Below, in pieces: positions 1 through 9,800 of a stretch of 22,663 nucleotides of DNA. Below the pieces are notes generated by a model. It was not told where the DNA came from. It searched no databases and saw nothing but the letters and a program-made list of their open reading frames with translations. This DNA comes from Stephanodiscus triporus (lineage: Eukaryota; Bacillariophyta; Thalassiosirophyceae; Thalassiosirales; Thalassiosiraceae), in NCBI GenBank assembly GCA_036939755.1, contig JALLAZ010000126.1:1-22663 (forward strand). The letters are read 5' to 3'. Within the stretch, counting starts at the first letter, position 1. Each line of letters opens with the position of its first letter. A program made the translations under genes and the position numbers.

Positions 1-761
1 GAAGATGGTGAAAACCGTGAGTGCAACGAAAAGTGAGTAGATCAGGTCCGGGCCAGGGTGGGGGAGGTGGGAGGGGAGGTGCGAAAAGGCCGGGAGGAAG
101 GAAGGTGGGCTCAAAGTGTCGGAAAGATGACAGGTGGGGAGGAGCGAGGATGGCCGAATGAAGAGAGGTGGGCTCAATGTGTGGGAGAAAGGGTGCGGAC
201 AAGGAGAGAGGAGGGACTTGGAGTAGTGTTAATGGAGGGGAATATTTATTTAGTGAGCATTATTTCTTATGACCCGACTTTTACAGTGTAGTAGGTGGGG
301 TATGTCGTCAAGGCCATGTGACATGGCCAAGAAATCATTAAAAGTGAGGTTCTGTCTTTCTTTTTTTGGTGGTTTTGAGGTGTGTGGAAGAAGATCAAGA
401 ATGAAAGATTCTAATACGCTGATGGTGTGTTACTGCTCGTGAATGCAAAATGGATTAATCACCGTGTATTATGTTCAAGCGGTTCTTGCAGACGAGACAT
501 ACATAACTTTGACATTATGGATGTAGCGCGTGAAGCTATTTCTTGCATTTCCAGAGCCCGTAGAGTGGGGGGCAGCTGTCGCAGGTGAAACGAGCAGACT
601 CAGAATTTTTTGACAAGTAATAAATTATCTAGATCTTGAATATGCAAAACCAAATCTCTTCAAAGGCATCCTTCCCTTTGAAAGAGCCAGACATTTGACT
701 GTCCTTAAGTATATATATGCATTCATAATTTAATTGAGGAGAAGGCCTCGGGCTCTTCAAT
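1..761. other. Intergenic region, no supported gene
   Basis: No convincing gene was found. The first 240 bases are purine-rich (G/A) on the plus strand, and this low complexity explains the short open frame at 58-291. The rest is A/T-richer, with T runs near 358-366 and a TATATATG stretch near 711. It lies downstream of the minus-strand DUF6824 gene, so it probably includes that gene's 3' UTR and terminator, but I cannot place either. Confidence 0.5.
103..190. repeat. Imperfect direct repeat in GA-rich DNA
   Basis: The motif AGGTGGGCTCAA occurs at 103-114 and again at 166-177. Similar but diverged GTGT-GG-AAA sequence follows each copy, giving a spacing of about 63 nt. This is seen directly. 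Whether it is a decayed tandem repeat or chance in purine-rich sequence is open. Confidence 0.35.
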
Positions 762-1976
762 CTACTCAAGACGATGGCCCTTGCTTTGCGATATAATTGG
801 AGTCAAGTGTTGAGGCATCATCTTCGGTTTTTTGACCAGGTGACTCCTTGGCGGAGAAAACGCGGCAGCATCGGATGGACTGGAGGCTACTTCCTTGCTG
901 CCCCCTACAGGTTCGCGCGAGGGTGGAGGTGAGGGATACGCACCTTCTCGGGGATCAGCATAACCTGGATACGAGGGAGGATAATGATATCCCCCCCCCC
1001 TGGCATATTGGTGAATGTGGTGGTGGTGCGTTGTTGAGGGAGGATCAAAGCTCCCTGGCGGTAGGTGGATCGTTGGTGTCCTGTACTCATAAGCAGCGGT
1101 GGCAGCCGCATTTGGGCGATAATGGGCGCCATAGTATGGATCGTCGTATCGCTGCGGATATGGAGGATAGTACCCTCCCGAGGTAGCCACGGGTGGCAAT
1201 CGAGAGGTTTGAGATGCCTGAACGTAGCTCGGGGCATGCACCGGCTGTGGCCTCACGGGCGCCTTCTCATCCTTCACACCTGTCCCTCCCTCCAACTTGA
1301 CGATAGACCTCTTGCTGGATTTCTCGTTCTCTGACAGCGATGGCGAGGGGGGGATATGCTTCCTCTTCTTACTCATACTTTCCGCGGTTGTTCCCATCAG
1401 CGTATTTGCGGCGGTCTTGGTGGCGCGAACGTCCAAACCTTCCCTGAGCGCCTGACTCGTCTTGGCCTCTGCCTTCTCGTCTCCCACCTCGTACAATCTA
1501 CCGTCCATGTCGTCCCTTCTCAAAAATCTCCCACCTCGATGCCTGATGATAAGCACCACGGATCGGGCCATCTTCGGTTTCTCGCGCCGCTTGGCCATGA
1601 GGTACGTGGGCTGGAAGTCGCGCACCAACGCCCTAAATCGCCGATTGCCCATCTGTGAGTTCGTTCCACCCCCCCGTCCGCACAGGACGTCGTTCTCGGT
1701 CATGAGCGTGGTGCTCTCCAGGGTGGGCACGTCGGAGGGTTCGGTGATCGGTAACGTGGGGGGATCCGCGATGTCGAAGTCGACCTCGGAGGCAGACTTG
1801 GGCGGCTTGACGGGCGATCCGCCGGCCACTGCGCGCAGCGCCACCGCGGACGCCATCGCCGCCCGCTTGGCCGCGGGGATGTCCTCGTCGTCGCCGGATC
1901 CCAGGGTCTTAAGTTCCTCCTCGGAGAAAGAACTCTTCACGATCGCCATGCCCCCCATGGCGATGACCCCGGTCAT
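762..1976 (-). CDS. DUF6824-domain protein
   Basis: This is a 404-residue open frame. A DUF6824 domain lies at about residues 93-187. It has the entry motif NDVLCGRGGGTN, then GNRRFRALV, a YLMAKRREKPKMAR helix, GGRFLRRD and the exit motif KTSQALREG. DUF6824 is a diatom-expanded domain often suspected to act in the nucleus or bind DNA, but no biochemical role is established that I can cite. The C-terminal half is low complexity, rich in Pro, Tyr, His and Ser, with a basic KKRKH patch near 204 that could be a nuclear localisation signal. Several in-frame ATGs (residues 1, 7, 10, 41, 92) leave the start uncertain. The first ATG overlaps the TGA of the upstream HMG/CAP-G frame as ATGA, so the two may be parts of one gene separated by a short intron or an indel. 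Domain identity is confident; gene boundaries are not. Confidence 0.72.
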   Translation of the reverse strand: MTGVIAMGGMAIVKSSFSEEELKTLGSGDDEDIPAAKRAAMASAVALRAVAGGSPVKPPKSASEVDFDIADPPTLPITEPSDVPTLESTTLMTENDVLCGRGGGTNSQMGNRRFRALVRDFQPTYLMAKRREKPKMARSVVLIIRHRGGRFLRRDDMDGRLYEVGDEKAEAKTSQALREGLDVRATKTAANTLMGTTAESMSKKRKHIPPSPSLSENEKSSKRSIVKLEGGTGVKDEKAPVRPQPVHAPSYVQASQTSRLPPVATSGGYYPPYPQRYDDPYYGAHYRPNAAATAAYEYRTPTIHLPPGSFDPPSTTHHHHIHQYARGGGYHYPPSYPGYADPREGAYPSPPPSREPVGGSKEVASSPSDAAAFSPPRSHLVKKPKMMPQHLTPIISQSKGHRLE

Positions 1977-3448
1977 CGAGGACTGGCGGCGTCAGTCCCC
2001 GTCGCCACGTGGTTAGGGATGTTGACGGAGTCCACCATCGTTCTAGGGGATGTCTTATCCTCGGAGAGACGCCCCGTGTGCAGCAACTTGGCAGTGATCT
2101 TCGCTGCGATGGTCACGATGCCGGGCTTGACGTGTCCCTGCATTTCAAGGAGCATGTTCTTGAAGAAATCACCGCCCATTGTGACGAGCTGTATCCTCTC
2201 GTGGATCAGGGCCAGGTCGCACAGCGCGAGGGCCGCCTGCGCCCGTACCTCGATGCGCTCTTTGACGCTCTCCGCAACCGCCAAAAAAAGCGGACAGAAA
2301 TCCTCTAGGACCTCGTCCTCACCCAAGAGGAGGCAGAATTTCGATAGACAAATGATGCCGTGCTCTCGAACGATGGCGTTTTTGCTCATAATTGCCGGGC
2401 TGAGATGTTGGAAGAATGTGTCGAGTATGGGGTGGGATGTAACGTTCCTCGACACGCTCTCGAGAACGATTGAGAGTATGATGATGATGTGCATCCGACG
2501 AACGATGACGATCGCCCTTCCTTCGAGGTCCTTGGATTGGAAGGTGTCGTTGTTCTCGACGTCAACAAGTATCTCCGATACCGTCTGTAGGAACTGCGAT
2601 TCCCTGATGTGCGCGGACGCCATCGCCTTCACGCATGCCTCGACGAGATTGTCCGGGGAGGCAGGACGGGTGAGGATGCGTCTCATAATTGACACCTCTT
2701 CTTGACGTTTACGATGACGCTCCTCCTTGCTACATTCCTTGTCGTCGTCGTCGAGGAGATCGTCAGGCCTCTTGTTGTTGTTGTCGACGTCAGTCACCGC
2801 TACCGTCACCGCTGAATCGTCCCGCACATCGCCCCCAATGAGGTCAAACATGGTTGGGCTTTCGTCGTGGCTGATATCCTTGGTGAGCTCCTTGTAACGC
2901 TTCATTTCACGATAGTACTCATCGATCTCCATCTGTGCAATCTTCTGGACGAATACCTTGGTCTCCGGATCGACTATGTCCAACTCCGCCCAACGAGCAG
3001 ATATGATGCGATTGAGATCCAGGAATCCAATCTTGCCTTGCTGCTTGCAATCCTTGCGCTTGCCGGGTCCTGCGTACCAGTCGGGCAAGAGTCTGATGGA
3101 GCGGTAGCGGCTGGGCATGTTGTGGAGGAACGACTTGTTGGCATCGGTGTCGATGTATTCGGACAATGCGGTCTGAATGATGAACTCGCGCTCAATCTGG
3201 AAGAAGATTTGATAGGCGGAGAGCGGGCACAAGGGTTTCTTCATGATTTCCCTTTCATCGAGCATGACGACAGCGGCGGAGGCGGCGTGGTTGTCATTGT
3301 CGTTTTCCGCGAGTTTCTCCATATCGCCCTGCTGCTGGATGGTGATGTCGTTCTGGGTCTTGATCAGCGCCGCCCTGTTTGTGAGGGTGGCGTAATCCTC
3401 CGGACAGCCGATGACGGACTTCGTGAGGAAACGTCCCGGCGGGTCCAT
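1973..3448 (-). CDS. HMG-box / condensin CAP-G-like chimeric protein
   Basis: This 491-residue open frame carries two unrelated modules. Residues about 70-190 are a diatom-type HMG box (KKPLCPLSAYQIFFQIERE, RYRSIRL, PDWYAGPGKRK, DPETKVFVQKIAQMEIDEYYREMKRYKEL). Residues about 240-465 resemble the HEAT-repeat C-terminal region of condensin subunit 3 (CAP-G, Cnd3 family): PAIMSKNAIVREHGIICLSKF, an ALALCDLALIHE helix, then IAAKITAKLLHTGRLSED. Full CAP-G proteins are near 1000 residues, so only a slice is here. An acidic Asp-rich linker (about 205-240) joins the modules. The first ATG gives MDPPGRFLTK, but the frame stays open upstream and that upstream sequence looks like a DUF6824 domain, so the true start probably lies in an exon further up. 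The frame ends at a TGA overlapping the next ATG. Inference: a chimeric or compound nuclear protein. Confidence 0.65.
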   Translation of the reverse strand: MDPPGRFLTKSVIGCPEDYATLTNRAALIKTQNDITIQQQGDMEKLAENDNDNHAASAAVVMLDEREIMKKPLCPLSAYQIFFQIEREFIIQTALSEYIDTDANKSFLHNMPSRYRSIRLLPDWYAGPGKRKDCKQQGKIGFLDLNRIISARWAELDIVDPETKVFVQKIAQMEIDEYYREMKRYKELTKDISHDESPTMFDLIGGDVRDDSAVTVAVTDVDNNNKRPDDLLDDDDKECSKEERHRKRQEEVSIMRRILTRPASPDNLVEACVKAMASAHIRESQFLQTVSEILVDVENNDTFQSKDLEGRAIVIVRRMHIIIILSIVLESVSRNVTSHPILDTFFQHLSPAIMSKNAIVREHGIICLSKFCLLLGEDEVLEDFCPLFLAVAESVKERIEVRAQAALALCDLALIHERIQLVTMGGDFFKNMLLEMQGHVKPGIVTIAAKITAKLLHTGRLSEDKTSPRTMVDSVNIPNHVATGTDAASPR

Positions 3449-3710
3449 CGCCCTCCACTCTCTAACGACGTCCGGCGCGACCGTCGGCTTCTCGGCCTTT
3501 GACGCGGCGAGGTACCGAAGCTTGCGGGACTTGATGTTGCTGGAGTGTGTGTAATCCAGTTGTCGTCTTCCTTCGCGTCGGATCCTCGATGTTAATCTCT
3601 CCTCTCCTGTTCACTCGACAAGGTGTAATCGTCCAGGCGAAAAAATTGTGAGGGTTTTAATTTTAAAGACGACCACCTTCGAATCCGTTCCTTCCGCCGC
3701 ACAGCATCGT
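3449..3710 (-). other. Probable upstream coding exon(s): DUF6824-like
   Basis: The frame of the HMG/CAP-G ORF continues upstream of its first ATG to a TGA at 3611-3613. It encodes NIKSRKLRYLAASKAEKPTV, then APDVVREWRA, then MDPPGRFLTK, which matches the middle and GRFL part of a DUF6824 domain. Further upstream, near 3660-3707 on the minus strand, a separate short frame reads MLCGGRNGFEGG, similar to the domain's entry motif (D-V-L-C-G-R-G). An intron of roughly 50-100 nt between them would make one domain. Candidate acceptors (CAG and several AGs near 3595-3610) exist but I could not fix a unique junction. The gene's real start is therefore likely at or above 3707. Confidence 0.45.
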
Positions 3711-4189
3711 GTCGCATTCTCGGCGTAGGCCCTCAGCTATGATAAAAAGAGCTGAAAAAAATTCAAGGGATTACCCTCTTCGGAAGAAAATCGTAAATTT
3801 CACCGCAACAACGGTGTACTTGTTGGATGGGGTGTTGTCTTCCCTCAGCCTCCCACAAAAAGTATCGCCATGCAGCAACGTTCGAATGGCTCGATCCGGG
3901 GGACAACTTCAGTATCACGTCGGGGTCGTAAGAACCCCTCAGATGATTCTGTATTGTATGGCCAAATTCGAGACCACTGACGAAGCCACATGGTTCACCC
4001 CTTGTGGGAGGCTTCTTTTTTCACATGAGTTTCTCCATAGAAATCAGTCCGCTCTTTTGGCAACAGGAATTGCTTCAGTGCAACAAGATGAGAAGCTTCG
4101 CCACATCCGCGGCAGGCAATAGGCTCCCTCTTTAAACCTGTCCGTCGATCCTGCCTCGAGTATCCGTAGTAGTGTGGGCCAAGCAACAG
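3711..4189. other. Region without a supported gene
   Basis: Both strands carry only short open frames with no recognisable domain. On the minus strand the frame of the XPF fragment continues past its TGA for about 62 codons, including a CRGCGEASH stretch that loosely recalls a zinc knuckle. I do not regard this as sufficient evidence for a gene. The region probably includes the promoter of the HMG/DUF6824 locus and degenerate sequence. Confidence 0.4.
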
Positions 4190-4370
4190 TCATCTGGCTT
4201 TGCGATATTCCATCGTTAGTATCGCCAATTTTGAGGTGATGGAATCTGTGCGAATTTCTCCACCCAACTCATTGGAATTCTGCAAAGCGAAATTCTTTTC
4301 GGGATCAAACTCAATTAAGAGACAGGGGCATTTGTAGTACTGCACCATAGCCTTAACTTGATCTCTAAGT
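4190..4370 (-). pseudogene. ERCC4: Orphan exon of XPF/ERCC4 nuclease domain
   Basis: About 59 codons match the ERCC4 nuclease fold just after its catalytic ERK motif: LRDQVKAMVQYYKCPCLLIE, then FDPEKNF, then EIRTDSITSKLAILT. The identity is strong because this stretch is among the most conserved in XPF. It opens at a good splice acceptor (pyrimidine-rich, CTGCAG at 4371-4376), in a phase that would complete a split Arg codon (GR|L). It ends after MEYRKAR at a TGA (4190-4192), where XPF should continue towards LRILW and the helix-hairpin-helix domain. Neither the preceding EF...ERK...D segment nor the C-terminal domain is adjacent. The acceptor lies 19 nt below the stop of the dioxygenase gene. 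The rest of XPF is at 19638-22440 on the same strand. It may be a displaced exon, a duplicated fragment or an assembly effect. Confidence 0.75.
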
Positions 4371-4389
4371 CTGCAGGGAGCAGTGGAAA

Positions 4390-6093
4390 TCATGACCATT
4401 CTTCAAGTCCGAGCAGACGCTTTCCAAGTTGTAAGAGTCCGTGTTTCCGTCCTGTCGGGCGCTTCTGTGGTCGTTCCTCCACCTGCAGGAGCTTCCTCGG
4501 ATCGTCATCATCTCGTCGCATCCAACGATCGCCCACTCTCGGGGGCCGTTGCAACTTCCAGTCTTCTAACTGTCTCGAGGCGAAAATCCTGTTCACCTCC
4601 ACGTCGGGAAGGAAGGAGCAATAAACGACAGCACGCGCTCCAGATTTTCCAAGAACGTCTCCAAAATAAGTGCCAACGTCACCACTATCACTACTAGGGG
4701 GGTCATTCCTGTACGAGTTGGAGTGGGGGATCCTAGCTCGTAGAGTGACGTTGGATCGTGAGCGGATGCAGCTCAACGTTTGATGGTCATGTCTAAATCA
4801 GTCCCCAAACTCACCTATTATCCCAGAATACCACGCTCCCCGCCCGCACCGGAATGTGCGTAACCCTTTTGATTATGTCGCGATCGAGAATCGGATCGAG
4901 ATGGGTATACTCTCCTACGCAGGGCCGGGGGCGCGGCCGCCTCGATGCAGCATCCTCGGGAGGGTCTCTCGACGATTGTCTACCACGTTCCACCCAGGAA
5001 CGGAACTCGCGATGAAAGCCCGGAACCGCCTCGAAGCCACCCGTGTTATGTTGCATGTTATCGGTCAGCGAAACGAAGCACTGGATCGGCCGCCACTTGC
5101 CTCCTTGTTTCGTCATGTTGTGATAACTCTCGGGACAGCAGTCGAAGTGCGGCGTCAAGGATCGTTGGATCGGTCTCGGCCTCTTCTCCTTCTTCTTGGG
5201 CGTCCTAGTTCCCTTCGAATCGATTTTCGTTATTATCGGATGCGTCGCCGATCCATTCCATAATTGTTCACCTATGCTCTCGGCGAGTTTGGTCGGAATG
5301 CGAAAGCCGATTCGATCCACGTACTATCGTTTGAGACAACGAGCGAACAGCGTGAATATAACGACGACAGTTTCGTGGTAGAAGCACAGCGCCTCCATTA
5401 CGTTTTACGTCAACTTCACACTCACCATGTACCCTCTGTCGCAATCGAACGCACCAAACGGATGCCATTTGAATGAAAAGCATTCCATTTCATTCTCGAT
5501 ATCAACCCCATCGTCTATGCCACCACTGCCACCTCCCGACGCCATCCCATGGTCATCACTGCATTTTGCGCCCCATGATGATGCATTATTCTTACTCCTT
5601 TTCTTCATCATATCCTCCAGATTTTCGCCGGAGTGGCAGTATGCCTCCTTCCACAATTGACAGGTCATTCGGAATAACGTCTCGTTGGTGGCAATCTTCA
5701 TCTGCCACTCTTGATAGAAGATGTCCAACACCCCTCCTGTTTTCGGCAAAGTCGGAGTATAGTCAATTCATCATCGAACGATGGTCCGAGATGACGTCTC
5801 GTATTAGAAAAGTTCGAAGCGAAGAGGCGAACGCCGCCAAAATCCTAGGCTTTCGCCCAGCATCATACTTAGTGCACGTGCGGGAAAAAAAAAAACGCAC
5901 CGGCGCCATTGAAGCTCGCTGCGAGTAAATTGATCCCCGTGCCCTCCAAATCGCATACGTTCACGCCGAACTCGTTCAGGAGCGTCGACGCCAACCCGAC
6001 GCGTGCCTCGATTACCTCGTCGTGGGACAGGAGGTCGTCCACGACGAGGATGCCGTCGCGGAGGTAGACGTCGATTTGTTGGGACGATAGCAT
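4390..6093 (-). CDS. Phytanoyl-CoA dioxygenase-like (PhyH) oxygenase, 4 exons
   Basis: Spliced model: 6093-5901, 5736-5426, 5323-4815, 4732-4390, giving 451 residues. Introns are 164, 102 and 82 nt, with donors GTGCGT, GTGAGT and GTGAGT. All phases join and restore family sequence: NGAG|GVLDIFYQEW, DRGYM|YVDRIGFRIP and FWDNR|IPHSNSY. The product resembles Fe(II)/2-oxoglutarate oxygenases of the PhyH family. The metal ligands appear as HFD at 227-229 and the distal His at 341; an Arg shortly after it may bind 2-oxoglutarate. The N-terminal helix IDVYLRDGILVVDDLL is typical. The substrate cannot be told from sequence; many algal members are unassigned. The start chosen is the first in-frame ATG (MLSSQQID); the frame is open about 13 codons further up without another ATG. 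A transposon end lies 51 nt upstream, so the native promoter has probably been displaced. Confidence 0.85.
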
Positions 6094-6143
6094 CAGTAGT
6101 TGTTGTCCTCGTTCGGGTGCCTCCACCCCCAACCGCGCGAGAG

Positions 6144-6374
6144 AGGTGAATTGTGCATGTCGCTTTTGTGCATGTTTTTGTGCATGTCAATTGACATGCA
6201 CAAAACTTTTGCTAGGTACGCCTAGCATTTTCAGTCACTAACATGCACAAGTTCAGTCACTACATGCACAAAATGACATGCACAAATAATTCTCTTGGGT
6301 TTGTATGCAGTAGTGGAATTTTTCTGGGGTACTCTACCTAGAGTTTTTTATACCGTGCAGAACCTACGTAGGAA
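6144..6374 (+). repeat. Left terminal inverted repeat with TGTGCATG arrays
   Basis: Seven copies of TGTGCATG or its complement CATGCACA lie in 6150-6290: three forward, then four reversed. A perfect 30-nt palindrome spans 6176-6205, centred on CAATTG. Compared with the right end, this arm has about 60 extra bases carrying a GCTAGGTACGCCTAGC near-palindrome and a duplicated TTCAGTCACTA-CATGCACAA unit. These repeats are good candidates for transposase binding sites. Confidence 0.85.
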
Positions 6375-6440
6375 TCAGTACATTTAAATCCGTTTCCATC
6401 CCCCACACCATGAGAACATAGGTCCACTTCACTCCACTGT

Positions 6441-6715
6441 ATCTCGGCTTCTGCTGGTCCGATTAACTCCATTCTTGCATCAAAAATACCACCCATATTC
6501 TCAGCTATTTGTTTGCGTTATCTGTCGGTTTGTGCGCGCGCGTCATCCCATCACAAACGGCTCTCTCTTAAGAACAAGAATCGATTTGTTGGGTGCAGAG
6601 TGGTCATCTCCCCATCCTCATATCTCGGCTTCTGCTGGGCGGATTCACTCCGTTCTTTCACCAAAAATACCACCCATATCCTCAGCTATTTATTCGCGTT
6701 ATCTGTCGGTTTGTG
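6441..6715. repeat. Subterminal direct repeat, left side of transposon
   Basis: Two copies of about 94 nt lie at 6441-6534 and 6622-6715. Both start ATCTCGGCTTCTGCTGG and share AAAAATACCACCCATAT and CGTTATCTGTCGGTTTGTG, with about 10-15 percent difference by eye. The block between them (6570-6609) is the part that also occurs inverted at the right end. Confidence 0.85.
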
Positions 6716-6842
6716 GTTGCTCGGTATGTCCTCAAAAATTATGTTGCTATTTTAAATATAATGAAAGGGTGGGGGGGGAAGATCTCCTCCTACCCACTTC
6801 TCTTTGTCACTTATTATTAACATCTGTCTTGTCAATATCCAC

Positions 6843-9800
6843 ATGATCAGTTGTATTTTTCAAATCATGTTGCCTGGTTTTTCTTGGTATAACTTTATAA
6901 CCAATGCATTGCATTTGGCATTAAGAGTACCAGATGATCCCAACATTTTAGGGCAGTTTTTGACCCGAGTCACTGGCCATCAGTTTGTTATGGTTGATAC
7001 TAATACTAATGGTGATCAAGTCAATAGCAACCCCATATCCTCTGATAGTACATCTCCATCACCTGGAATCAAACAGTCAGACCAAACGGTCAGATCAGGT
7101 GTAGATGTTACTGATAGCAATCCTATACCACCTGAGAGTATACCTCCCGGTGCTGATACTGAACGATCTAAATTGGATGACGATGATCACTCCTACCAAT
7201 CTTGTGCTAGTGCACATGGGGATGATGATGTGTTGTTTGATTGTGGTCATACCTTCAGATTTCCACAGGGAGATCAACCTTCATATGTTGTCAATGATCC
7301 CAAGTTCAAGCTATCATGGACCATGATGACGTATGGATACGGGCGTGCAAATTCTGTAACCGGAGAGAGAACTCTTTACCAATGCTGTCTAGGCATTTAC
7401 AAGTGTCCCCAACCTGGTTGCAAGTTTGTGAGCAATGCGGTTGCTCCACGAAAGAACAGAGCCAAAGGTGCTCAACCAAGGAAGTCATATGGAATGTTTG
7501 GATCTGGACAGTGTGTTTTGCATAGTGTCACTCTTATTCATGTTCCATGCACTGCCACATGCACAATCATCTGCAGCAAAACAAGCGTTACTGTGAAACA
7601 TTTCGGTCTACACAAACATGACCATCCTCATGAGAGGGTTTCCAAAAAGGCTGTTGCTCGGCTGGACGAAATTGTCCACATGAATGATGATGCCAAGCCA
7701 ATGCAGATTCTGCAAGGGACCCCAACAAGAGATCCAGCACGAGCACTTCATCCTGCGTTAAATAACTTGGACAGAATTTCCTACTTCATGAGGCAAGCAA
7801 AATCTAAAATGACACTACCTAAACTTCAAGATTTGGGTGAATGGCAGAAAACTATTGGTTATGACTTTCTGAAGAAGGCAGATCTGCAAGCTGGCATCAT
7901 TGTAATTCAGTTTCCAGGAATGATGGATATTGCCCAAAATAACGTACTCTATGCATTTCAGACAGACACAATTGAGGGTTGGATGTACGAACAGAACAAT
8001 CACTCATGGAATGTTACAGTGACATCAACTCATAGTGTTGTTTTGGGTAGACATGTCCCTGTGTTGATGAGCGTGACAAAGCAACGTACTGCCGTTGAAT
8101 ACAAATCACATTTCAATGAGTTATTCAATTGCCTGCAGTATCAAACACTTAGTCATTTTCAGAGAAGTTTCCCAGGCAACATCAGTGATTTCTCTGCTGC
8201 AGAACAGTCTGGATTTAGAGATGCACTAACTGATTATTTCAATGCAAGTGGTGATTGCGACTACTCTGCGTCAGATATTGCCATGGATGATTACTATAAG
8301 TTTTGCAATGTGAGTACTGTTTGTATACCTATGTCATTATTTATTCACTTCATGTCTCATTTAATTTTTTTTCTACGATCGTCATAGGTACACTTCCGAC
8401 GAACAGTGGTTCGGATTAAGAGTAATCATAAATACGTCCCGGCTGAAAGTCAAGATAGGTTTCAGTCTCTGATTGAGATTGTTTTGAGTACCAACCTCAG
8501 TGAAGATGAATTCAACACGACTGTTGATTTGATAATAAATGAGTTTCCTAATACCAGTAAATGGGTGAAGTGGCATTTGGATAATGATCGTGGACCTTTG
8601 ATTTTCCCATCCATTTCCAATGGTTATATCAGTGGCTTTGGAAACGACACAAATGGTCAGGAAGGAATTGGTGGGTGGATCCAAAGGAGTTACGGTAGAT
8701 CAAGGCCGGACCTAATTCAGGGTCTCCAGCATCTTGTTCGGATGGGAACACAAGTCGAAGAAGATCTCAAATCTTCAAAACAAGGAGCATCGACTAGATA
8801 TGGAACACCAAAATCACCTGACGAGAGGGCTCAGACTTCCCTGGTCAAGAAAAAGAGTAAGCGACTCATGGAAAATGATGGAAGACCACCAGATACGTCA
8901 AAAGATGCTCCAGTGCATGAACAAGAATGCGATCTAAGTCATATGATTCCATGGAGTTTTCGAACTCTGACTCTATCAAAACCACATGTGCAATTGCATG
9001 TCACCAATACTTGCCCGATGGACACTACTCTTATGGCTCTATTTTTGATCCGCAAATTCAATAATGAAATGGTGCAATACTTTATAAGCGAGGGTTCTTC
9101 ATTGAATGCAGTATTGAATTTAATCAATGAGAAGAACTATAATGATGCACGTCTCATGAGGATTACCCATCTTGCGAGTCAGCCAGGAATCAACAAGGAT
9201 TGGTTCTTCAGAGAGAGGACTACAGATAATGGAAACAAGCATTGGGATTGCTTTGGGGAAATATCAAACCAGTATTCTGACTTGAAAATGATAAAATTTT
9301 GGGAGGAAGATGATATTGGCATCTGTAGCCTATGCAACGAAACCAACCAAACGTATGTGCGAAAGAGTGATTTAGGACAAACTCATGCAGGAGACAGTGG
9401 TGATGAAGAAGATGAAGTCATGTTACTCGTAACGCCAAAGAAACCAAAAAGAAAAACTCGACACGGAAATCGTGAACTATCAATTTTATCTCTTGAGATG
9501 AAGGATATGCAACGTGTGCTGAATGATCGATACAATCCTGATGGTCATGACCAGGTCCATTGCAATGTTGATGGATGTAGTGGATTGTGTACTTTGACAA
9601 CGAAGATGGTCGTGTCTCCCATTATTCTTGTGATAGAGCCAAAGACCAGCTTATATACATCAACTCATTGGATGGAAAGATGTCCTCTACTTTGCATGCA
9701 AGACATTGAGCATGAGCTTATTATTCATGAATTCAGATATGTCTTGGTACAGGTCATGTTGCACAGTACAAACCATTTTCGTGGAGTTGCAGTGATGAGG

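Noticed and set aside
58..291. 77-codon open frame on the plus strand
   Set aside because: It is Gly/Glu/Arg-rich and produced by purine-rich low-complexity DNA, with no domain or neighbouring exon.
3709..4122. 137-codon open frame on the plus strand
   Set aside because: No recognisable domain, no splice partners, and it starts within the probable upstream exon of the minus-strand HMG locus.
4811..6190. Dioxygenase open frames as three or four separate small genes
   Set aside because: GT/AG signals and phases join them exactly and restore continuous PhyH-family sequence including the metal ligands.
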